Of a DNA stretch of 37,474 bases, positions 6,922 through 13,471 are shown piece by piece; the stretch's first letter is position 1, and every line of letters starts with the position of its first letter. The notes below the pieces were generated by a model. That model was not told the DNA's origin, made no database searches, and was given only the letters and a program-made list of their open reading frames with translations. The stretch spans positions 1 through 37,474 of the forward strand of contig JANXUD010000029.1 of the NCBI GenBank assembly GCA_025352045.1, in the 5' to 3' direction. Made by a program: the position numbers and the translations under genes. The DNA comes from Gammaproteobacteria bacterium (GTDB lineage Bacteria; Pseudomonadota; Gammaproteobacteria; Xanthomonadales; Xanthomonadaceae).

Positions 6922-9084
6922 TCAGAACTTCCCGTAATACCCCTCCTTCAACGCATCAAACAAATTCGCCGCCGAGTGCATCTCGCCGTCGTACTCGATT
7001 TCCTCGTTGCCCTTGGCCTCCACCACCGTGCCGTCCTCGAGTTCGAAGCGGTAGGTGGTGTTCTCCAGGTCGGTTTCCTTCACCAGCACGCCCTGGAAGG
7101 CGGCCGGATTGAAGCGGAACGTCGTGCAGCCCTTCAAGCCCTGCTTGTGGGCGTACATGTAGATGTCCTTGAAGTCCTCGTATGGGTAATCCGTGGGGAC
7201 ATTGGCCGTCTTGGAGATCGACGAGTCGATCCACTTCTGGCTGGCCGCCTGGATATCCACGTGGGCCTTGGGGGTGATGTCGTCGGCCGAGATGAAGTAG
7301 TCCGGCAGCCGGGAGGCGTCGTCGGTGCCGTAGGGCATGGCGTCCGGGTTGACCAGGGTCTTGTAGGCCAGCAGCTCGAAGCTGTAAACCTCGACCTTTT
7401 CCTTGGACTTCTTGCCTTCGCGGATGACGTTGCGGCTGTAGTGGTGGGCAAAGCTGGGCTCGATGCCGTTGGAGGCATTGTTGGCCAGGCTCAGCGAGAT
7501 GGTGCCGGTGGGCGCGATCGAGCTGTGGTGGGTGAAGCGGCTGCCGGTCTCGGCCAGCGCCGCCACCAGGTCGGGAGCCACGCCCGCGACGCGCTGCATG
7601 TAGCGCGAATACCTCGCCAGCAGCACGCGGCCCGGGATGTTGCCGCCCAGCACGTAACCGTCGGTGGCCATTTCCGGCCGCTTGCGCAGCATCTCGGCGG
7701 TGACCTCGAACTCCTCGTCCATGATCGGGGCCGGGCCCTTTTCCCGGGCCAGCGACAGGCCCACTTCCCAGCCGGCGATGGCCATGTCGCGAGACACCTG
7801 CTCGGTAAAGGCGCAGCTTTCCGGCGAGCCGTACTTCATCTTGAGCATGGTCACGGTGCTGCCCAGGCCCAGGAATCCCATGCCGTGGCGGCGCTTGCGG
7901 GTGATCTCGTCGCGCTGCTTTTCCAGCGGCAGGCCATTCACCTCGACCACGTTGTCCAGCATCCGGGTGAACACTCGCACGACTTCCTTGTATTCCTCGG
8001 AATCGAAGCTGGCCTCGTCGGTAAACGGGTTGCGCACGAAATTGGTCAGGTTGATCGAGCCCAGCAGGCAGGCGCCGTAGGGCGGCAGTGGCTGCTCGCC
8101 GCAGGGGTTCGTGGCGCGGATGTTCTCGCACCACCAGTTGTTGTTCATCTCGTTGACGCGGTCGATCAGGATGAAGCCCGGCTCGGCGAAGTCGTAGGTG
8201 CTCGCCATGATCCGGTTCCACAGCTGGCGCGCGCGGATGTGCCCGAAGATCTTGCAGGCGACCAGGCCGTCCTCGCGGGTCACGTAGATGTCGGTATGCG
8301 GCCATTCCTTCCAGACGCACTGCTTGGGGTCGTCCAGGTCGATCTCGTCGCGTTCCTTCAGGTTGACCGGGAATACCAGCGGCCAGTCCTGGTCGGTCTC
8401 CACGGCCTGCATGAACTGGTCGGTGACCAGCAGCGACAGGTTGAACTGGCGCAGGCGCCCGTCCTCGCGCTTGGCGCCGATGAACTCCTTCACGTCCGGA
8501 TGGGACACGTCGAAGGTGCCCATCTGCGCGCCGCGGCGACCGCCGGCGGACGACACGGTGAAGCACATCTTGTCGTAGATATCCATGAAGCTCAGGGGGC
8601 CGGACGTGTACGCGCCCGCACCACTGACATACGCGCCGCGCGGACGCAGCGTCGAGAATTCATAGCCGATGCCGCAGCCCGCCTTCAAGGTGAGGCCGGC
8701 CTCGTGGACCTTGTCCAGGATGCCGTCCATGGAATCGGTGATGGTGCCGGACACGGTGCAGTTGATCGTGCTGGTGGACGGCTTGTGCTCGAGCGCACCG
8801 GCATTGGAGGTGATGCGGCCAGCCGGGATCGCCCCGCGGCGCAGCGCCCACAGGAAGCGCTCGTACCAGTACTTCTGCTTCTCCGTCGTGGTCTCGGCGT
8901 CGGACAGGGCCTTGGCCACGCGCTTGTAGGTGTCGTCGATGGTGCCGTCGATCGGGTCGCCTTTCTTGCTTTTCAGGCGGTATTTCTTGTCCCAGATATC
9001 GACCGACGCGGGCTGCATCGGGATCCCCTGTGCCGCTTCCATCGCCGCGTCATTCCGGACCGCCTCCAGGCGAACTGTGCTCAT
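6922..9084 (-). CDS. nrdJa: NrdJa, catalytic subunit of adenosylcobalamin-dependent (class II) ribonucleotide reductase
   Basis: A 720-residue catalytic subunit that reduces ribonucleotides to deoxyribonucleotides using a cobalamin-generated thiyl radical. 'NPCGEQPLPPYGACLLGSIN' gives the N326-C328-E330 triad, with C328 the likely radical cysteine. 'STINCTVSGT' supplies C109, one of the disulfide-forming pair. 'FTVSSAGGRRGAQMGTFDVS' and 'APTGTISLSLANNASNGIEP' are further family signatures. The usual cysteine tail is missing because it is encoded separately as NrdJb. ATG 9084 is preceded by AGGAAG and begins the recognisable protein; longer in-frame extensions are GC-rich and unrelated. A promoter with two NrdR-box-like sites lies upstream, so repression by NrdR when dNTPs are sufficient is likely. 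No cobalamin riboswitch was recognised in the roughly 200-nt leader. Confidence 0.95.
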   Translation of the reverse strand: MSTVRLEAVRNDAAMEAAQGIPMQPASVDIWDKKYRLKSKKGDPIDGTIDDTYKRVAKALSDAETTTEKQKYWYERFLWALRRGAIPAGRITSNAGALEHKPSTSTINCTVSGTITDSMDGILDKVHEAGLTLKAGCGIGYEFSTLRPRGAYVSGAGAYTSGPLSFMDIYDKMCFTVSSAGGRRGAQMGTFDVSHPDVKEFIGAKREDGRLRQFNLSLLVTDQFMQAVETDQDWPLVFPVNLKERDEIDLDDPKQCVWKEWPHTDIYVTREDGLVACKIFGHIRARQLWNRIMASTYDFAEPGFILIDRVNEMNNNWWCENIRATNPCGEQPLPPYGACLLGSINLTNFVRNPFTDEASFDSEEYKEVVRVFTRMLDNVVEVNGLPLEKQRDEITRKRRHGMGFLGLGSTVTMLKMKYGSPESCAFTEQVSRDMAIAGWEVGLSLAREKGPAPIMDEEFEVTAEMLRKRPEMATDGYVLGGNIPGRVLLARYSRYMQRVAGVAPDLVAALAETGSRFTHHSSIAPTGTISLSLANNASNGIEPSFAHHYSRNVIREGKKSKEKVEVYSFELLAYKTLVNPDAMPYGTDDASRLPDYFISADDITPKAHVDIQAASQKWIDSSISKTANVPTDYPYEDFKDIYMYAHKQGLKGCTTFRFNPAAFQGVLVKETDLENTTYRFELEDGTVVEAKGNEEIEYDGEMHSAANLFDALKEGYYGKF

Positions 9085-9178
9085 CGTGCTTCCTGTCCTC
9101 GTGAAGGCCCCTTGTCTGCGGGGCTCGTGGTTGTTCTTGGTGTCGTCGTTCTGCTTGCCGGCTGGGGTTCGGGACGGG

Positions 9179-9201
9179 GCCGTTTTTCCCTCGAAAACGG
9201 C
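9179..9201. promoter_or_regulatory. Perfect 8-bp hairpin in the nrdJa leader
   Basis: GCCGTTTT and AAAACGGC separated by 7 bases form a perfect inverted repeat about 95 bp before the nrdJa start, within the predicted 5' untranslated region. It could be a leader stem-loop or a protein site. No function is assignable. Confidence 0.4.
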
Positions 9202-9232
9202 TTCCGCGCGCCTCCTGGCCATGACCCCCGGA

Positions 9233-9248
9233 CCCCAATCCCTTGGGG
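9233..9248. promoter_or_regulatory. Second, degenerate NrdR-box-like palindrome
   Basis: CCCCAATCCCTTGGGG is a 16-bp palindrome with CCCCAA/TTGGGG arms, starting 33 bp from the start of the stronger NrdR box, close to three helical turns. It matches the NrdR consensus (ACACWATATATWGTGT, from memory) at about 9 of 16 positions. Paired boxes at such spacing are typical of NrdR targets. Confidence 0.5.
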
Positions 9249-9265
9249 ACCGCCTCCCTCCCGGC

Positions 9266-9281
9266 CCACAACATCTTGTGG
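9266..9281. promoter_or_regulatory. NrdR box upstream of nrdJa
   Basis: CCACAACATCTTGTGG matches the NrdR consensus ACACWATATATWGTGT at about 12 of 16 positions and is palindromic at its CCACAA/TTGTGG arms. It sits just downstream of the predicted nrdJa transcription start, where a repressor would block initiation. NrdR is the ATP/dATP-sensing repressor of ribonucleotide reductase genes. Confidence 0.75.
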
Positions 9282-9295
9282 ACCGACCGGAAGCC

Positions 9296-9324
9296 AACTT
9301 ACCCCCGCCCCGGGGACCTGTCAA
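9296..9324 (-). promoter_or_regulatory. nrdJa: Predicted sigma-70 promoter of nrdJa
   Basis: On the minus strand a perfect -35 TTGACA (9324-9319) is followed after exactly 17 bp by TAAGTT (9301-9296), a weak -10. An AAAATTTT tract (9348-9355) lies upstream. The predicted start near 9289 gives a leader of about 205 nt and places both NrdR-like boxes just downstream. Confidence 0.6.
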
Positions 9325-9405
9325 CCGCCTGAAACAAAGGGATTTGCAAAATTTTCCCCAGCCCGGGCAGGGGTTTGCCGCACACTCCTCACCAAGAAAA
9401 TAGGC

Positions 9406-9434
9406 TGAACTTCTTGTCCATGGCCCGGTCAGCC
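9406..9434 (+). promoter_or_regulatory. Possible sigma-E (RpoE) promoter of the Do-family protease
   Basis: TGAACTT (9406-9412), a 15-bp spacer, then GTCAGCC (from 9428) resembles the sigma-E pattern GGAACTT-N15/16-GTCNNA. It lies about 55 bp before the start of a periplasmic protease of the type usually induced by envelope stress. The match is partial, so this is a hypothesis. Confidence 0.35.
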
Positions 9435-9488
9435 TCCATTGATAAGCTAGACGCACCGCACGTTCCCGACCCCTTCCGGACTCCTTGA

Positions 9489-10934
9489 ATGCGCCCTTCG
9501 ACTGCCGTTTTCTGCCTCTTCCTGGCCGCCCTGGGTGGCGGGGTGACCGCCCGGCTTATCACCCCCTCCCCGGCCGACCCGACCCCGGGCCGGGACATGC
9601 TCGACTCGGCCGCCACGGCCGCGCTGCCACCCGTGGCGCTGGCGGCCTCCCCCGCCCCGGCCGCCACCAATGCCTCCGGCCTGCCCTCCCTGGCCCCGAT
9701 GCTGGAGCGGGTGACCCCGGCGGTGGTCAACATCTATACCAAGCAGGTGGTGCGGGTGAGCAACCCGATCGCCGAGTTCTTCGGCGGCGACCGCTTTCCG
9801 CAGGAGCGGGTGCAGCAGTCGCTGGGCTCCGGGGTGATCGTGGACGCGACCCGCGGACTGATCCTGACCAACAACCATGTGGTCGAGGGCGCGGACGCCG
9901 TGTCGGTGACGCTGAGCGACGGCCGCACCTTCGAGGCCCAGCCGATCGGCTCGGACGCCGACACCGACGTGGCGGTGATCAAGATCACCGCGACCAACCT
10001 GCAGGCGATCCCGCTGGCCGATTCGGCCGCCCTGCGCGTGGGCGACTACGTGGTCGCCGTCGGCAATCCCTTTGGCCTCGGCCAGACGGTCACCTCGGGC
10101 ATCGTCTCGGCGGTGGGCCGCAGCGGACTGAGCGGCCTGGGCTACCAGAATTTCATCCAGACCGATGCGTCCATCAATCCCGGCAACTCCGGCGGCGCGC
10201 TGGTGAACCTGCGCGGCGAACTGGTTGGCGTGAACTCGGCCAGCTACAACCCGCAGGGCTCGGCGGCCGGCAACATCGGACTGGGCTTTGCCATCCCGGT
10301 GAACCTGGCGCGCGAGGTGATGCGCCAGTTGATGGCCTACGGCGAAGTGCGCCGCGGGTCGCTTGGCGTCAACAGCCGCGAACTCACCCCCGACCTGGCC
10401 AAGCAGTTCGACTTGCCGGCGGGATCGCGCGGCGCCCTGGTCGGCCGGGTCTATCGCGGCTCGCCCGCCGAGGCGGCCGGCCTGAAGCCGGGCGACCTGG
10501 TGGTGGCGGCCAACGGCCAGCGCATCGACACCGCGCAGGCCCTGCATAACCTCGAAGGGCTGTTGCCGGTCGGCCAGCCGGTCAAGCTCGAGTACCTGCG
10601 CGGCAGCCAGCGCCTGTCTTCGGTGGCCACGCTCAAGGCCCAGCCCAAGGAAGTGGACGGCGCCACGCTCGATCCGCGCCTTGCCGGCGCCAGCTTCACC
10701 GACCTGCCCGAAGCCTATCGCCAGCAGGGCCTGAGCGGCGTCATCGTCGCCAAGGTCGCGCCCGGCAGTCGCGCGGCGCGCAACCAACTGGGCGGCGGCG
10801 ACCTGGTGCTCGGCATCAACCGGCGCGTGGTCCAGGACCTGGAGGATTTCCGCGCCCAGATGGCCGCCAAGCCGTCGGCGCTGGTGCTCGCATTGCAGCG
10901 TGGCTCGGCCCGCGGCGAGTTGCCGATGCAATGA
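9489..10934 (+). CDS. Do-family (DegP/DegQ-like) periplasmic serine endoprotease
   Basis: A 481-residue HtrA-type protease for quality control of periplasmic proteins. The N-terminus ('FCLFLAALGGG') is an export signal or membrane anchor. The trypsin-like domain carries the catalytic triad H130 ('LTNNHVV'), D160 ('DTDVAVI') and S234 ('NPGNSGGAL'). Two PDZ domains follow (about 280-370 and 390-475), the first with 'SPAEAAGLKPGDLVVAANGQ' and the second with 'PGSRAARNQLGGGDLVLGIN'. Two PDZ domains favour DegP/DegQ over DegS. ATG 9489 lacks a strong ribosome-binding site but fits the signal peptide. It is divergent from nrdJa, and a possible sigma-E promoter lies upstream. A stem-loop follows the stop. 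Confidence 0.93.
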   Translation: MRPSTAVFCLFLAALGGGVTARLITPSPADPTPGRDMLDSAATAALPPVALAASPAPAATNASGLPSLAPMLERVTPAVVNIYTKQVVRVSNPIAEFFGGDRFPQERVQQSLGSGVIVDATRGLILTNNHVVEGADAVSVTLSDGRTFEAQPIGSDADTDVAVIKITATNLQAIPLADSAALRVGDYVVAVGNPFGLGQTVTSGIVSAVGRSGLSGLGYQNFIQTDASINPGNSGGALVNLRGELVGVNSASYNPQGSAAGNIGLGFAIPVNLAREVMRQLMAYGEVRRGSLGVNSRELTPDLAKQFDLPAGSRGALVGRVYRGSPAEAAGLKPGDLVVAANGQRIDTAQALHNLEGLLPVGQPVKLEYLRGSQRLSSVATLKAQPKEVDGATLDPRLAGASFTDLPEAYRQQGLSGVIVAKVAPGSRAARNQLGGGDLVLGINRRVVQDLEDFRAQMAAKPSALVLALQRGSARGELPMQ

Positions 10935-10941
10935 ATTTAGC

Positions 10942-10972
10942 GCAGGCTCAGCTGCACGGGCATAGCCTGCGT
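10942..10972. terminator. Stem-loop downstream of the Do-family protease
   Basis: CGCAGGCT and AGCCTGCG form a perfect 8-bp stem with a 15-nt loop, starting 7 bp after the stop codon. It lacks a clear T tract, so termination is only likely. The next gene starts 50 bp later. Confidence 0.4.
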
Positions 10973-11022
10973 GTGCTTGCAACCGCCGGCGACGGCGCCC
11001 ACACGGACCAGGGAGAACCACC

Positions 11023-11313
11023 ATGTCTACCAACAACGACAACGGCGCGCTGAAGAGCGTGGCCGACAAGGCCGCGCTCGCGCGCGACCATCTCACCGTC
11101 GGCGTCGCCGATGCCGTCAACAGCGGCATGGACGCGGCCAAGAACGCCAAGGCCGTGCTCGACGACAAGCTCGAGGGCCTCATCGACTCCGGCAAGGATG
11201 TCATCGACCAGGCGGAAGAGCTGATCCGCACGCGTCCCTGGGTGAGCTTCGGCGTCGCCTTCGGCGCCGGCTACCTGATCGCCAAGCTGACCCGCGGCAG
11301 CAGCAAAGACTGA
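11023..11313 (+). CDS. YqjD/ElaB-type DUF883 inner-membrane protein
   Basis: A 96-residue protein with a long amphipathic helical part ('VADAVNSGMDAAKNAKAVLD', 'DSGKDVIDQAEELIRTRPW') and one C-terminal membrane helix ('VSFGVAFGAGYLIAKL'). This is the layout of the DUF883 family; E. coli members YqjD and ElaB are tail-anchored and associate with ribosomes in stationary phase. An AGGGAG Shine-Dalgarno precedes ATG 11023. It begins a tight cluster in which the next gene starts 3 bp after its stop, as in the E. coli yqjD-yqjE order. Ribosome association here is only inferred from the family. Confidence 0.85.
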   Translation: MSTNNDNGALKSVADKAALARDHLTVGVADAVNSGMDAAKNAKAVLDDKLEGLIDSGKDVIDQAEELIRTRPWVSFGVAFGAGYLIAKLTRGSSKD

Positions 11314-11316
11314 CCG

Positions 11317-11805
11317 ATGTCGGCGATCGAGGCCGCTGAACGCCTGAAGGAAGACGTCAGCGGCATCCTGGACGCCGGGCGCACGGTCGCGCGCGAGTAC
11401 GGCAGCGCGCTGGTTGCGTCGCGCAAGCTGGTGTTGTCCGATCTCGCGCTCGCGCGAACGGCGCTGATCCGCGGCCTGGTCTTCCTGGTGCTGGCAGCGC
11501 TGATGGGCGGCACCGCGTGGCTGGCGGCGATGTGCATCCTGGTGGTGGGCCTGCATGCTGCCGGCCTGCTCTGGCTGGGTGCCCTGCTGGTGCCCTTGCT
11601 GCTCAGCGCCGGTACCGGTTACTACGCCTGGACCCGCGCCGAGCGCGCGCTGGCCTTCGCCGACCTCGACGCCACGCGGCGCCAGTTCGCCGACTGGTTC
11701 CCGCCGACCCAACCGATCTCGACCGCTTCGCCCACCGGCGAAGCCAATCCCGGGCCCTACGACCCGACCGACAACGTCGACAACGCGCCGAGCACGCCGA
11801 CATGA
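11317..11805 (+). CDS. YqjE-like phage-holin-superfamily membrane protein
   Basis: A 162-residue protein with an N-terminal soluble helix, two adjacent hydrophobic helices (about 52-75 and 80-103; 'LVFLVLAALMGGTAWLAAM', 'LLWLGALLVPLLLSAG') and a cytosolic tail rich in Pro, Thr and Ser. This matches the YqjE/holin-III-like family found next to DUF883 genes. The biochemical role is unknown. The stop codon overlaps the ATG of the next gene (ATGA), indicating translational coupling. The cluster with YqjD suggests an envelope or stationary-phase stress function, which is inference. Confidence 0.8.
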   Translation: MSAIEAAERLKEDVSGILDAGRTVAREYGSALVASRKLVLSDLALARTALIRGLVFLVLAALMGGTAWLAAMCILVVGLHAAGLLWLGALLVPLLLSAGTGYYAWTRAERALAFADLDATRRQFADWFPPTQPISTASPTGEANPGPYDPTDNVDNAPSTPT

Positions 11806-12248
11806 ACCTGCTCGAGCTGTCGAAGTCTGTGAAGGACGCCGAACTCGAGGCCAAGGCGCATGCCGACCGTGCCCGCGACGCCTGGAAGGACCTGAAAACC
11901 CGTGCCGGCGATGCGGCCACGCCTTGGCGCATCGTCACGGTCGGGGTGATCGGCGGCTTCCTGGTTGGCCGACGTGATCCCGCCGCGGGACCGAGCGTTG
12001 GCGGCAAGCTGTTCGGCAGCATCGCGCAATCCCTGGTCACCGCGCTGGGCGCCAGCCTCACCGCAGGCGCCGCGGCCAGTTCCGCGGCCGATGCCGCGGC
12101 GGCGGCGACCACCGACGCCACCGTGGGAGCGGCTCCAGCCGCGACCGCCGATGCGACGGTGCGAGCGGCCACCGTGGGAGCGGCTCCAGCCGCGACCGTC
12201 CGCCCGCCCGTGGCGGAAATGGCCGACCTGGAAGACCGCGATCAATAG
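11802..12248 (+). CDS. YqjK-position hypothetical protein with repeat-derived C-terminus
   Basis: A 148-residue protein starting at the ATG that overlaps the YqjE stop. Residues 1-45 are charged and helical ('MNLLELSKSVKDAELEAKAH'). Residues about 46-60 ('WRIVTVGVIGGFLVG') and 71-90 look membrane-associated, with a glycine-zipper-like character. From about residue 100 the sequence is Ala/Thr/Val-rich, with the peptide VGAAPAATA/V occurring twice because two REP-like DNA repeats lie in frame in the coding sequence. It occupies the place of yqjK in the E. coli yqjDEK order, but I do not recognise a named family. The first 95 residues look like the conserved part; the tail may be a recent addition. 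Confidence 0.65.
   Translation: MNLLELSKSVKDAELEAKAHADRARDAWKDLKTRAGDAATPWRIVTVGVIGGFLVGRRDPAAGPSVGGKLFGSIAQSLVTALGASLTAGAAASSAADAAAAATTDATVGAAPAATADATVRAATVGAAPAATVRPPVAEMADLEDRDQ
12123..12197 (+). repeat. Two direct REP-like repeats inside a coding sequence
   Basis: Copies at 12123-12146 and 12174-12197 are identical over 24 bases and start with GTGGGAGCGGCTCCAGCCGC. Each contains an inner palindrome (GCGGCT-CC-AGCCGC). They are 51 bp apart, a multiple of three, so both are read in the same frame and contribute repeated residues to the host protein. Confidence 0.8.
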
Positions 12249-12282
12249 CAGCGGTTAAGCCGGGCGGAATTACGCTCGCTCG

Positions 12283-13449
12283 ATGTCGATTGTTCCCCTC
12301 CTTGATGACGCGGTCGCCGCCGATGTCGTGGCTGATGTCGCGGCTGAAGCCGCTCCCACGACCACGCCTGCGGCGGCGGCGGCGGCGCCAATGGCACAGT
12401 GGGGCGCGGTGCATTTCGTCGCCGTGGTGGCGGTGATCGCCGCGTTCTGGTTTGCGCGTGAATTGCTCGTGCCGATCTTCGTGGCCCTGTTCCTGGGCCT
12501 GGTCGCCAACCCCGCGGTGACCCGGCTGCGCCGCTGGCGCGTACCGCGCTGGATCGCCGGCATGTTCGTGGTGTTTGGCGGCGTGGCGATCCTGATCGCG
12601 CTCGGCAGCCAGCTGGTCGCGCCCGCCACCGAATGGGCGCAACGCGCGCCCCAGGCCCTGCGCGAGGTCGCACCGAAACTGCGCGGCATCGTCCGCCAGG
12701 TGGACGCCGCCAACAAGGCCGCCGCCTCGATCGCCGACGCGGCGGGCGCCGGCGATGCGCCGGCAGCGCGAGACAGCCACCCCGGTGTCGCACCCGCCGA
12801 TGCGCCGACGCCGCCCAGCCTGTGGAGCGCGATCCGCGCCGCGCCCGCCCTGCTGGCCTGGTTCGGCGCGGTGATCCTGCTCGGTTATTTCTTCGTGGTA
12901 TTCGGCGTGGACCTGCAATACCGGGCCATCGCCCTGCTGCCCGACCGGCAACGCAAGAAACTCACGCAGGAGATCCTGCGCACGATCGAGGTCGAGCTGT
13001 CGCGCTACGTGATGACCATCAGCCTGATCAACGTCGGCCTGGCGCTGGCCCTGTCGCTGGCGTTCTGGCTGCTCGGCCTGGCGCCCGGCGATGCCCTGCT
13101 CTGGGGCAGCATCGGCGGGCTGCTCAATTTCGCGCCTTACATCGGCCCGGTGCTTGGCGTGATCACGCTGGGCGTGGTAGGCGTGGTTGCCTTCGACTCG
13201 CCACTGCAGATGGCCCTGCCCGCGCTGTGCTACCTCGGGCTGCAACTGCTGGAGTCCGAGGTGGTGACGCCGATCATCGTCGGCCGGCGCTGGCGCATCT
13301 CGCCGCTGGTCATCCTGCTGTGGCTGGTGTTCTGCGGCTGGCTGTGGAGCGTCCCGGGGGTGCTGCTGGCCGTGCCCGTCCTGGTCAGCTTCAAGATCGT
13401 GGCCGAGCGCGTCGAGGGTTTGAATGGCTGGGCCAAGGTGATCGCGTGA
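12283..13449 (+). CDS. AI-2E/PerM-family (DUF20) transporter, first copy
   Basis: A 388-residue polytopic membrane protein. After an Ala-rich, repeat-derived N-terminus, hydrophobic helices run from about residue 43. The family signatures are 'LLVPIFVALFLGLVANPAV', 'LQLLESEVVTPIIVGRRWRI', 'SPLVILLWLVFCGWLWSVPG' and 'VLLAVPVLVSFKIVAERVE'. Between helices 3 and 4 there is the usual soluble insertion (about 115-180) with amphipathic helices. Substrate is unknown; the family includes TqsA and PerM but few functions are proven. ATG 12283 gives the full frame, yet ATG 12391 ('MAQWGAVHF') is a credible alternative start, as neither has a clear ribosome-binding site. It is followed 22 bp later by a paralogue. 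Confidence 0.88.
   Translation: MSIVPLLDDAVAADVVADVAAEAAPTTTPAAAAAAPMAQWGAVHFVAVVAVIAAFWFARELLVPIFVALFLGLVANPAVTRLRRWRVPRWIAGMFVVFGGVAILIALGSQLVAPATEWAQRAPQALREVAPKLRGIVRQVDAANKAAASIADAAGAGDAPAARDSHPGVAPADAPTPPSLWSAIRAAPALLAWFGAVILLGYFFVVFGVDLQYRAIALLPDRQRKKLTQEILRTIEVELSRYVMTISLINVGLALALSLAFWLLGLAPGDALLWGSIGGLLNFAPYIGPVLGVITLGVVGVVAFDSPLQMALPALCYLGLQLLESEVVTPIIVGRRWRISPLVILLWLVFCGWLWSVPGVLLAVPVLVSFKIVAERVEGLNGWAKVIA
12337..12359 (-). repeat. REP-like repeat, inverted copy, at the start of the first AI-2E permease
   Basis: The reverse complement begins GTGGGAGCGGCTTCAGCCGC, the same element as the copies at 12123 and 12174 but inverted. It lies in frame in the Ala/Val-rich N-terminus of the annotated permease. 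If translation really starts at the internal ATG 12391, the repeat would instead be noncoding leader. Confidence 0.75.
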
Positions 13450-13471
13450 CCGGCTGCCGTAGACTGTGGCG

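Noticed and set aside
9085-9300. Cobalamin riboswitch in the nrdJa leader
   Set aside because: Expected for some B12-related genes, but no B12-box-like core was recognised and the leader is short. The NrdR boxes explain regulation better.
6976-9408. 810-residue plus-strand open frame opposite nrdJa
   Set aside because: It is the antisense shadow of a recognisable reductase gene in GC-rich DNA; the translation is a low-complexity mix of Val, Gly, His and Ala with no domain.
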